Below, in pieces: positions 44,401 through 56,400 of a stretch of DNA of 64,000 bases. Position 1 is the stretch's first letter. Each line of letters starts with the position of its first letter. The stretch lies in the NCBI GenBank assembly GCA_946894095.1, contig OX335644.1, forward strand, positions 17,217,595 to 17,281,594. Reading direction: 5' to 3'. Source of the stretch: Incurvaria masculella. Taxonomy: Eukaryota > Arthropoda > Insecta > Lepidoptera > Incurvariidae. The notes beneath the pieces are model-generated. The model saw only the letters and a list, made by a program, of their open reading frames with translations. It was not told the DNA's origin and did not search any database. A program made the position numbers and the translations under genes.

Positions 44401-47400
44401 AAATGTAAAGGTATTGAAAATTTACTGTTTTGAGCGCATTCGAAGGCGAATATCTCGTAAATTAGTCGTCAGATTTTAATACAGTTTTGATCATTTAAAA
44501 TAACACGTGAACGACTCCATGAGCATGAAAAACCGGCCATGTGCAAGTTTGACTCGCACACGAAGGGTTCCGTACCGTCGAACAAGACATAACACAAACA
44601 AGTTTTGCATGTAATCTTAACTATTTTTTAATTCCATATGTTTTTCTTATGGAGTCTTTGACGTGCTATCTCTAATGGTGAAAACGTCATTTAAATCTGT
44701 AAATACGGTACATACATTTGCATCGGTATAAATGCCTCTTTCTTTAAAATTCGTTTAAAAACCTTTGAAAATTTTAAATGTGTGAAAATATAAATACCGT
44801 TGATCTTTGTTTGCTCATGGAGTCTTCGACCTATTACTTTGAATGGTGAAAACTTTATTTAAATCTGACCATTAATTTCCGAGATATTCGCATGTGAATA
44901 CTGTCGAAACAGTACATTTTCAATACATTTAAAACTTAAAACAATTTTTAAAAGGCGTTTTCACCGGTCTAAAAAAAACATGAAAAATGTGTTCTATTGT
45001 GAAAATAGAAAACGTTGGATCGGTACAAATGGCTTTAACAATGTTGTAAATGTAAAGGTATTGAAAATTTACTGTTTTGATCGCATTCGAATGCGAATAT
45101 CTCGTAAATTAGTCGTCAGATTTTAATACAGTTTTGATCATTTAAAATAATACGTGAACGACTCCATGAGCATGAAAAACCAGCCATGTGCGAGTCTGAC
45201 TCGCACACGAAGGGTTCCGTACCGTCGAACAAGACATAACACAAACAAGTGTTGCATGTAATCTTAACTATTTTTTAATTCCATATGTTTTTCTTATGGA
45301 GTCTTTGACGTGCTATCTCTAATGGTGAAAAACGTCATTTAAATCTGTAAATACGGTACATATATTTGCATCGGTATAAATGCCTCTTTCTTTAAAATTC
45401 GTTTAAAAACCTTTGAAAATTTTAAATGTGTGAAAATATAAATACCGTTGATCTTTGTTTGCTCATGGAGTCTTCAACCTATTACTTTGAATGGTGAAAA
45501 CTTTATTTAAATCTGACCATTAATATCTGAGATATTCGCATGTGAATATTGTCGAAACAGTACATTTTCCATACATTTAAAATTTTAAACAATTTTTGAA
45601 ATGCATTTTCACCGATCTAAAAAAACATGAAAAATGTGTTCTATATCGAATATAGATAACGTTGGATCGGTGAAAGTGCCCTTAACAATGTTTTAAATTT
45701 AAAAGTATTGAAAATTTACTGTTTTGAGCGCATTCGAATGCGAATATCTCGTAAATTAGTCGTCAGATTTTGATACAGTTTTGATCATTTAAAATAACAC
45801 GTGAACGACTCCATAAGCATGAAAAACCGGCCATGTGCGAGTCTGACTCGCACACGAAGGGTTCCGTACCGTCATACAAGACATAACACAAAAGAGTGTT
45901 GTATGTAATTTTGACTATTTTTAATTCCATATTTTTTGCTTATGGAGTCTTTGACGTGCTATCTCTAATGGTGAAAACCTCATTGAAATCAGTGTATACG
46001 GTACACACATTTGTATCGGTATAAATACCTCTTTCTTTAAAATTCCTTCAAAAATTTTTGAAAATTTTAAATATGTTATTTGTTTGCTCATGGCGTCTTC
46101 AACCTGTTATTTTGAATGGTGAAAACTTTATTTAAATCTGACCACTAATTTCTGAGATATTCGCATGTGAATAATGTCGAAACAGTACATTTTCAATACA
46201 TTTAAAACTTAAAACAATTTTTGAAAGGCGTTTTCACAGGTCTAAAAAAAACATGAAAAATGTGTTCTATATCGAAAATAGAAAACGTTAGATTGGTACA
46301 TACAAATGCCTTTAACAATGTTTTAAATGTTAAGGTATTGAAAATGTACTGTTTTGAGCTCATTCAAATGCGAATATATCATAAATTAGTCGACAGATTT
46401 TAATGAAGTTTTCATCATTTTAAATAACACTTCAACGACTCCATAAGCATGAAAAACCGGCCATGTGCGAGTCTGACTCGCACACGAAGGGTTCCGTACC
46501 GTCTTACAAGGCATAACACAAAAAAGTTTTGTACGTAATTTTGACAATTTTTTAATTCCATATTTTTTGCTTATGGAGTATTTAACGTGCTATCTCTAAT
46601 GGGGAAAACCTTATTCAAATCTGTATATACGGTACATACATTTGCATCGGTATAAATGCCTCTTTCTTTAAAATTCGTTTAAAAACCTTTGAAAATTTTA
46701 AATGTGTGAAAATATAAATACCGTTGATCTTTGTTTGCTCATGGAGTCTTCAACCTATTACTTTGAATGGTGAAAACTTTATTAAAATCTGACTTTTAAT
46801 TTCCGAGATATTCGCATGTGAATACTGTCGAAACAGTACATTTTCCATACATTAAAAACTTAAAACAATTTTAAAGAGGCTTGTTCACCGGTCTGATAAA
46901 AACATGAAAAATGTGTTCTATATCAAACATAGATAACATTGGATCGGTGAAAATGCCTTTAACAATGTTTTAAATATAAAGGTATTGAAAATTTACTGTT
47001 TTGAGCGTATTAAAATGCGAATATCTCGTAAATTAGTCGTCAGATTTTAATGAAGTTTTCATCATTTAAAATAACACGTCAACGACTCCATGGGCATGAA
47101 AAACCGGCCATGTGCGAGTCTGACTCGCACACGAAGGGTTCCGTACCATCGTACAAGATATAACACAAAAAAGTTTTGTATGTAATTTTCATAATTTTTG
47201 GTTCCATATTTTTTTCTAATGGAGTCTTTGCCGAGCTATCTCTAATGGTGAAAACCTCATTTAAATCTGTGTATACGGTATAAACATTTGTATCGGTATA
47301 AATGCCTCTTTCTTTAAAATTCCTTTAAAAAAATTTGAAAATTTTAAATGTGTGAAAATATGAATACCGTTCATCTTTGTTTGCTAATGGAGTCTTCAAC

Positions 47401-50400
47401 CTGTTATTTTAAATGATGAAAACTTAATTATTATCTGACGACTCATTTACGAGATATTCGCATTTGAATACACTCAAAACAGTAAATTTTCCATACTTTT
47501 AAATTTAAAACATTGTTTAAGGCATTTTTACCTATTGAACGTTGCCTATTTTCGATATTGAACATATTTTTTATGTTTTTTTTTAAATCGGTAAAAATTC
47601 CTTTTAATTATATTTTTGAAATTTTACTGTACAATTTTGACAGTATTGACATGCGAATATATCGGAAATTAATGGTCAGATTGAAATGAGGTTTTCACCA
47701 TTAAAGATAGCAAGTCAAAGTCTCCATAAGCGAAAAAAGATGGACGGTATTTTTATTTCCATACATTTAAAATTTAAAACATTGTTAAGACGCATTTTCA
47801 CCGATACTTTATACACCGACGATCTTTTTCATGCTAATGGAGTGAATATACTGATAAGTTGAATACATTATCAATTTTCTCTAGCCACATAAAAGTCAAT
47901 ATGAAGGAAACATAAAATGCACTTTTTTTTTTTATTCAAAGAAAAATCCGGTGGGTATAACATTTTATTTACTTTTTTAATCATATAACAACATATTAAA
48001 AACCGGCCGAGTGCGAGTCGGACTCGCACACGAAGGGTTCCGTACCATCGTAGAAAAAAAAAACCAAAAAAATCACGTTTTTTGTATGGGAGCCCCCTTT
48101 AATTTAAATTATTTTTTAATCTTACCTATTTGTTGTTATAGCGGCAAAATAAATACACACTCTGTGAAAATTTCAGCTGTCTACCTGTTACGGTTACTGA
48201 GATACAGCCCTGTGACAGACGGACAGACGGACGGACGGACTGACGGACGGACGGACGGACGGACGGACGGACGGACGGACGGACGGACAGCGGAGGCTTA
48301 GTAATAGGGTTCCGTTTTCACCCTTTGGGTACGGAACCCTAAAAAGTAATAAATAAATAAAATACATACATACTCTGTGAAAATTTCACCTTCCTACTTA
48401 TTACGGTTCATAAGATAGAGCCCTGTGACAGACGGACGGATGGACGGACGGAGAGCGGAGGTTTAGTAATAGGGTTCCGTTGGCATCCTTTGGGTACGGA
48501 ACCCTAAAAAAGTAGTATTCAGAGTGGGCGGTCTAACTTGACGACCCGGATTATGTCCGTCCTATGTATTATTTTGCATGGTTAGTCCAGTGATAATTCG
48601 TACAAAATGATTACAGTTCACTCTGAATACAACTGCTAGAATCTACGAGTCGAGCCGGTTATAAAGATGTGTCACTTGTCATAGAAAACTTACACGAGTT
48701 ATGCACGTACATGACCAATTTATTTACCAAAATCATCCGAAATGCTCGCCAGCTCCCAACTACGCGCTCGCTTTAGGTACATTCGATTATGCACCACCAA
48801 AGTAATTATAAGTATTATCTTTGCCACCACACTCCAAAGCCCCGCGCCTCGAGCGTTTCGTTGCCTCGAGCAAAGGTCGGCGCACACGCACACTTACGCA
48901 ATCACACATATTGAAACACGTGCCTCAGCCGCCGCTGCCGTCCCGCTTCGGCCTGCCTCAGCCTACGACCCGCGCTCATCTTGCCGTTTCAGCGCGAAAT
49001 TCAAAGTTGCGTTAAACGCTGCAAAACTGACGGGCGTGTAACTTTTTTGTTGGATTCTGTTAAAAGTATCTTCGATTATATCTTTTATTGTCATTATATT
49101 TCAAAAAGTGCGCGGGCCAATTATGCTGTTCACTTTATTTGGGCATTTGCAAAATATATGTGTTGCCAGTAACAATTTTGTTGGATTCTTTGAAATTATC
49201 GATCTGATTAGAATTAAAAAACAATGTGTGACGACAGATTGGGCTGGCCAATTTTGCCGATTTTATGAGAGCGAAAACTGTGTATTTTTTAAAAAAAACT
49301 CGCTTTTGTGTAAAAAAATTGTTGGATTCCTGAACACATATATACCTATTAACCCATTTTATTAGACATTGAAAAGAAATTTGGCGGGCCATTTTTGCAG
49401 CAAATGATACCGCATATTTTGTGTTTTTTGCCAAAATACCTAAGTTCCGGGAAAAAAAAATGTTGGATTCTGAGTCATTCATTTTTAAAACCTGTATTTG
49501 TACACATTCTGAAGATTTCATGGACGGGCGAATTCATGCATGTCTCAAATGCCCCATTCAACGGTGTAACAGAGATACCCCAACATATGAGGTCTTCTAC
49601 TAGATGATCAACAAGGTCATAAAAACTCAGTTGTAACGGTTTTGTGTATGGTGTACGGAATCTCCAACGGTCGTCGTCTCTTCGGCTGACGTGACCAGTC
49701 CACTGCCATTTTAGCTTAGCCACCCGGTGTCCAATATCGACTACTTTGGTACGTCGGCGGATTGCCTCGTTACGCACCATATCCCGTAGCGATATTCCCA
49801 GCATGGCTCGCTCCATTGCTCGCTGGGCAACTTTCAACCTTTGGACAACGGCGACCGTCAGAGTCCACGTTTCACACCCGTACGTCATAACCGGGAGGAC
49901 GCACTGGTCATATGTATATTCGGGTCTTTAAATTTTGGGGAAGGTCAGACCTCAGAGCTAACTTAAGCTTTCCGAAGGCAGCCCAACCCAGTTGAATCCG
50001 TCACTCAACCTCCCTAGACAGTCCTTGTCTACCAAGCCGCAGGATTTGACCGAGATATACGTACTCTTGGAGACGACCGTTGGAGTAACCGTGTCCTACA
50101 CTGGCGGCCGTGGATAGGCAAACGGAGTGTGGGAAGACCACACGCCAGGTGGGAAGACGACATCAAGTGCATCGGCGGAAAGCAGTGGTTCCGTACCGCT
50201 GAGGGCCGGGAGGACTGGAGAAGGATCGGAGAGGCGTATGTCCAGCAGTGGACGCAAACACGCTGACTGACTGACTGTACGGAATATACTTACACATATA
50301 ATATTGCTAGCATTTTTGGAGAAAAGTGGTCTTTGATTCGGTATTTTTTTTCTCGCATTACATGAATCAGGTAATAGAGAATGCTGAAATATCTGCGGTC

Positions 50401-53400
50401 CCTAACCTAGATTAAGTCCACGTTTAAGGACGTGTAATCTCTGGAGTCATGGGAAAAAAAACAAATCAGAAAAATCGATTAGAGTTGTTTAGAATTAAGA
50501 GCGCCTCTAGACCACTTTTCCGTAATATAATTTATGTTATTAGACATGGCTACTACTACAGCCACGGTCATGATATTTGCCCAACATACCCTATTCTCGA
50601 AATAATTAGTAAGAATGCCAGGAACTTACCGTTATGAGCATGGCTAAATTTAACTGAATGGAAACATGGACAATTTTTCATTGCCCCTTCCGACAAATCT
50701 TTTGTCCAATGTAATGGTACCAACGCGGGTAGGCTTCTTTAACCTAGCAGGGGAAGGGGACCTACAGAGACCATACCGTGGGATAGCATGCATTTGTGAC
50801 GAAATTCACTTATTCAACTAAAAAAGAAAGAAAGTGGTGCATGGACAGTGCCACGCCCCGGAGCTAGAATTTTCTTCAGTTTCTTTATAAAACTTCCTAC
50901 GGGAGTTTTGTTAAAAACAGTTTCAATTACAGGTCTCTACAATAATAAAACATTTCTAAAGTTCGCAATCACATCAAAAACAGAAATATCACTCAAAAAT
51001 ATCGCTCCATTTGGAATTTGGTGTGATAGGCTAATATCCTGATACTAAATGTGACCCGGAGTCGTGGGAGGCGAAATATGTCGGCCAAGCACGGCATTGC
51101 ACACCGGAAAACCGTAAGTTTTCAAAACATTATGTACAGTGACGGTGTAAATCTAAGAACATATGTAAATGTGACAGTTTTTTCTGTACATTAAATAAGT
51201 TTTTTCAGTGATGTTAACTTTACCGATGAAGTTAATAGTTTATTTGTATTTTTTTTTTAATGAAAACCCAGTATAGGTCGCGTTCTGAGAGACTAAAGGT
51301 GGTTAGAAAAGCCCAAATCTATGTAACTTCGCAAAACCGCGCTCAATGAGGCACCATTGTTATTTAATTATATCGTCTTGGACACTAAGGGCCCAGTGCA
51401 CGAAAGGATAAAAAATCAAAATCAATGTCAAAGTATGATCAAACACGTCACTTTGTGTGGACAGTATGGAAGGAACTCTATGCGGTTCACTAAAAGTGAC
51501 GTGTTTGAACATTGATTAACTCAGCCGTTTCTTCGTGCAACCGGGGCTAAGTGTTTCTAAGATTTGTCACATTTATTCATGTGATATTTATATCATGGTA
51601 TTTAGATGCACAAAACATTAAAGATAAAATTAAAATCCTATCGTAATAGCTGAATAAAAAAAACATTAACAAAAAAAATAACCAACTTCAAATAAAAAGC
51701 ACTAAAAAGTTAAAAATCATTTCCATTTTTGTAGTTACGATTTCTGTTATTTTTTGAGTCGGCGTCAGCCGGGCACGCGCTGCGCCAATCAAGAGAACCT
51801 AACCTAACCTAACCTAACCTTGGCTGACACCGACTCAAAAAATAACAGAAATCGTAACTACAAAAATGGAAATTATTTTTAACTTTTTAGTGCTTTTTCT
51901 TTGAAGTCTGGTATTTTTTTTGTTAAATTTTTTTTATTTGTTTATTTTTAGTGAATCTGAAGTAAACTTACTAATTTGTACACGTCCTTTCCAATAAAAA
52001 AAGAATCACTGAAATCGGTTGGCGTTATATTGAGTTATTCGTCCATTTGTCGCGCACATCTTAATACAAATTTAAGACTTTTATGATTTTCTCATGGATA
52101 TCATTGTCAGAACTTAACCAAATTAAAATGGGACCACTTGGGAAGCACTAGCTATCATTTAAAAAAATAATCATCAAAATCGGTTCACCCAGGCAAAAGT
52201 TATGAGGTAACAAACATAAAAAAAAACAAAAAACATACAGACAAATTGATAACCTCCTCCTATTTGAAGTCGGTTAAAAAAGTTGTCTTTGTAGGGCAAT
52301 AAATCTTTAAGGTAATTCTTGAAATGTTGCTTGAAGGCATTTCCTGCAAGCATCTTTGGTTTTTTAGAAAAGTTTCCGTTTTCTCGTTCTGTAGCTGTGG
52401 TAGTCACCATTTTTAAGGGTGCCTTGGATATTTTTATGCAACCTATATTTTATGTTCACTTAATATTAAACCAATACACCACTAATAATTAGGTGCCATG
52501 CCAGGACCTTCCTATTATGAGCACGGCTACACTGGAATGCTTGGAAAACACAGACAATTTTTTATTCCCGCATCAGCCCCGCCAACGAAATTCTACGCTG
52601 AAATAAATAAGAGTGAAGTTGCAACCTCTCGGCCTGTATGTGGTTGTTCCAGAGGCCCGTCTGCCAGAGCTTGGTGAGTTCGTCAGCGCGCGCACGCGGC
52701 GGCTTGCCCGCCACCGTCACGAACACCATCAGCGTCTTGCCCTGAAGTCAATCATACATTTACATGAATAACATGCAGGCATTTAAAATTCCAAAGAACT
52801 AGTTTTAGTTTTTTATGAAAAACCGATTTTATAAGCATCTGTACTAAGAGACCAAAAGTACTCAGAAAAGCCAAATCCACCTCACCATGCAAACCCCATG
52901 AAGAACCAAACTGGCGGATTTGGGGACTATCGCTGAGCTATCAAGCTTGTTTAAATTACGTTTGAAGACTCCCTGGTTATTAGGCATTAAGTGTTTTATA
53001 AACTGAAACTAGTCGGCAATTTCATTCTCAATCTCATAAAAACGCAACCTACTTCATGCATGATGTGAACGCATGAAGTATCCATCGTCACAATGCAGGA
53101 ATGAGCCCTCTTTTTGACACTTTTCAAACAAGAGCATTTACTGAAATTAAATATGTGCGTACTATTATGAAACACCACACATTAGTAGACATAGGGCAAT
53201 TCGAAAACACAATAATTTACAGTAATTTTGCATACTTATGTAGGTACACTCATGTCTGGAATGGCGAAAGTGGCACGAATGTAGAATAAATGCTGTGGAA
53301 ATGCGTTCACTAACTAATGTTTTGCAGAGAGACTGCACCAGACAAGTTCCGCAACAGTTGGGTATATTAAGGTGGTTACGACATGTAGAGGGGATGAATG

Positions 53401-56400
53401 ACGAAAGAATGAAAAATCATATATCATGTCTGGGTGGCCTAAAAGAACATACCAAGACCACATTGAGAAAGTGCCTCGTAAAGTGCATAAACATCGTAGA
53501 AAATACTTTGAAAATCCAAGTGAAACACAAATTGCCAGGTTGTAGAAGAGAGAAAAAAGTACAAAAGGCATCATCCTAGATGCCACACATTGGACTTTGA
53601 CCCACATACGTTTTCCTTGCAAATGCCAATGCCTACTGTGGAGTTGAGGTTGATGCGCTCCATACATATTTAAGATTCTAGTTTTTTTTTTTCTTAAGAA
53701 ACAAAACTTATAAGGCATGCCACGTAGTTTCGTATGCAAGTATCAAACCTAAGTAAGTATGGACGATTGGGTACCATTTTATCACACAAATAAGAGCCCA
53801 TTTTTCGTTTTAAGAAAGAAGAGAAGGAAGAAGCTGCCTCCCATCGGGTACCTTCTTCGTGGCCTCCAGCACAGACTCCGGGTTGGACATGTCGAGCTTG
53901 CTCATGTCGATGGAGGGGGGCGGCTGGAGGTGGGGAGGAAGCTCATCGGGCGGCAATGGCTCCTCATCTTCTTCCCACTGGTCGTAAAGCCTACAAAAAA
54001 AAAATAGAAAGTGAACAGATTTTCCACGTGTAATAATTACTTTCCTATTACTTTTTTTTATGTAACTGGACATGGATGGCTAACACCGAACTGACTGTAT
54101 GATATCAGCCTAACACCAAATGGGAACTAGGTGCCATGCATCCTTATATTGCTTGGCTACATTGAATTGGATGGAAAACACGGACAATTTTCATTGCCGC
54201 TTCGACCATGGTTCATTCAATGCGATGGTACCAACCCGGGCGGGATTTACCCTACCACCTAGTAAGTAAGGAAGGACACCTACAGTTTTACGTGGAATCC
54301 GAACCATGGCTAGCCTCAATGGTTGAAACTGGTCGCCCATCCAGAACCTAACCGTGCTCAGAGGTGCCTCCCAGCTTATCTAATCGCAAGCCGTCGCATA
54401 CTGAGCTACCGCGGCTGACGAAATATTATTTAATTTTAACTATTAATAATTAATTAATTACTTGTGCTTAGAAACACCTACTTTACAGTTTCTGGCTTTG
54501 TTTGTAGTGCCTGGAGCCATATTATCATTGTGCGGTTTGGGTTCCAACACAAAGAATACAACTGGGTTCGCTGCATTTCTTCCAGCGCATATCGTAAGAG
54601 TCGAAACCCCAAAGCAGAGAATGAGAAAATATCCAGAGCAGAATAGTTATTTTATCATTATCATTTTTTGGTAACAAAACAGAAAATTTCCAAAAAAAAT
54701 TAAAATCTTAACTCAAAAACTATTGATTTTCGACCCCCAGTTCATTGGGACAAATTTGTTGCAAGAATTCCGATACCTTCCTTCTAAGGGGTCTTTCCTA
54801 AGGGAGTATCGAATTACAAAACATCCTCTATATCTACCAGAAAACAAGTAGGTTCTTACCAAAATTTCCATAGTTGTTTCAATCTGCACATTAAGTTTAT
54901 ATGGGGGGAGTAATTTCGAGATGATAAAAAAACCGGCCAAGTGCGAGTCGGTATCGCACACGAAGGGTTCCGTACTATCATACAAGATTTAACACAAACA
55001 ATCTCGATTTTTGTATAGGAGCCCCCCTTTCATTTTTATTATTTTTACATTTGTTGTTATAGCGGCAAAAAAAATACACCCTCTGTGAAAATTTCAGCTG
55101 TCCGGACGGACGGACGAACGGACAGTGGAGGCTTAGTAATGGGGTTCCCTTAGCACCCTTTGGGTACGGAACCCTAAAAATACATGAAATTAATAAACAC
55201 CACTCAATTAGAACAGAGCGGCTTAAAGTATAGTGGCGCAGGGACTTGGCTTGCATGCCAGAGGTCTGAAATCCTCGCCGCGTTCATGCACCTCTTTCTG
55301 AGTTGGATAAGTGCAAGCTGCTCTATTGTTCGGAATCCATGTAAAACTGCAGGTCCCTTTCCCATACTAGGTGAATGAAAAGATGGTTGAAGCGGCAATG
55401 AAAAGTTGTCCGTGTTTTCCATCCAGTTCAACGTAGGCGTGCTTATAATGGGAAGATCCTGGCATGGCAACTAATTCCTTCGGGAATGTGGTATATTGAG
55501 CTAATATCATAACGTTAGTTGTGTGGTCATCCATGTCAGATTGCATAAAATCACTTTTCATTAATTGTACATGTTGTTATCAGAGCTTTGTATACATTAA
55601 TTGTATATAACCCAGTAAGTGCTTTGCATGGACTATTAAGGTCGGCCCGTAAGCATCAGAAAATTTCGCCTCCCATACAAACGTAGTTTACTAATAATTT
55701 GAAAAGCACTATTCCAACATACTTGATATTTGGTATCTAATATTAGGCTACAAATATCTGTGTCTGCATGCCTTTGTTTTTTCGGTAAATGTATTCTGGG
55801 TCAAACCACAGAAAAAACAAAATTCGTATGAAGATTTTCTTTTTGCTTTCATTTCATTCGGTTTGGATTTTTCAAAAAAACAAAAGCATGCAGACACAGA
55901 TATTTGTTACCTGATATTATATATTCAATATCAATTCAATTGGAATAGCGGTTTCCAAATGATTAGTAAACTACGTTTGTATGGGGAGCAAAGCTTACGG
56001 GCCGTTCTTAAGGAATTATTTGAGAAATATTCAAGGTGCAACTATGTTGTAGACGTGATCTCCTGGAGAGAATATATGATTTGAAGAAACAAAGTTTTCT
56101 CAAAGCATTTCTTTAATTTATTTATCTATATTTCTTACAATAAAAAAAACCTACTTTATGATGTCACGCGCGCTTCTTCTTGACCCGTGCTAAAATATTA
56201 GCTTAAGGTGGCCCAACCCGCCGGGCCTAACTCATTCGCGAGCACGGTACAAAACCGTGCTGTTTCGCTCTGGGACCTTCTCTGTTTCAAAGAATAAGAC
56301 AGGATCCGTGATGAGGAAGATGCAACATGTCCACAAAAAAGACAATGTGCATAGTGTATGATTTGGTAAGATTTACGAAAATTTTAATTTAAAAACGACT

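Larger units (their letters stand above)
41491..49531. mobile_element. giant fold-back structure with nested satellite (about 8.0 kb)
   Basis: The two outer arms (41491 to about 42075, and about 48950 to 49531) are inverted copies of each other over roughly 0.58 kb. Between them lies a satellite (42650-47850) whose own ends are inverted copies. No transposase or other long frame exists inside. The apparent frames of about 100-130 codons in the arms are mirror images of one another. No clear target-site duplication is seen (ACTAAA on the left, ATTCAT on the right). The mobility mechanism is therefore unknown. Confidence 0.75.

Noticed and set aside
42650..47850. Possible CRISPR-like array
   Set aside because: Units are about 640 bp, whole units are similar rather than short repeats with unique spacers, and the genome is animal.
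48011..48301. 96-codon frame in the CCGGCC-headed repeat
   Set aside because: The same frame appears, broken, in every copy of the repeat. The end is a (GACG)n run translating to TDGR repeats.
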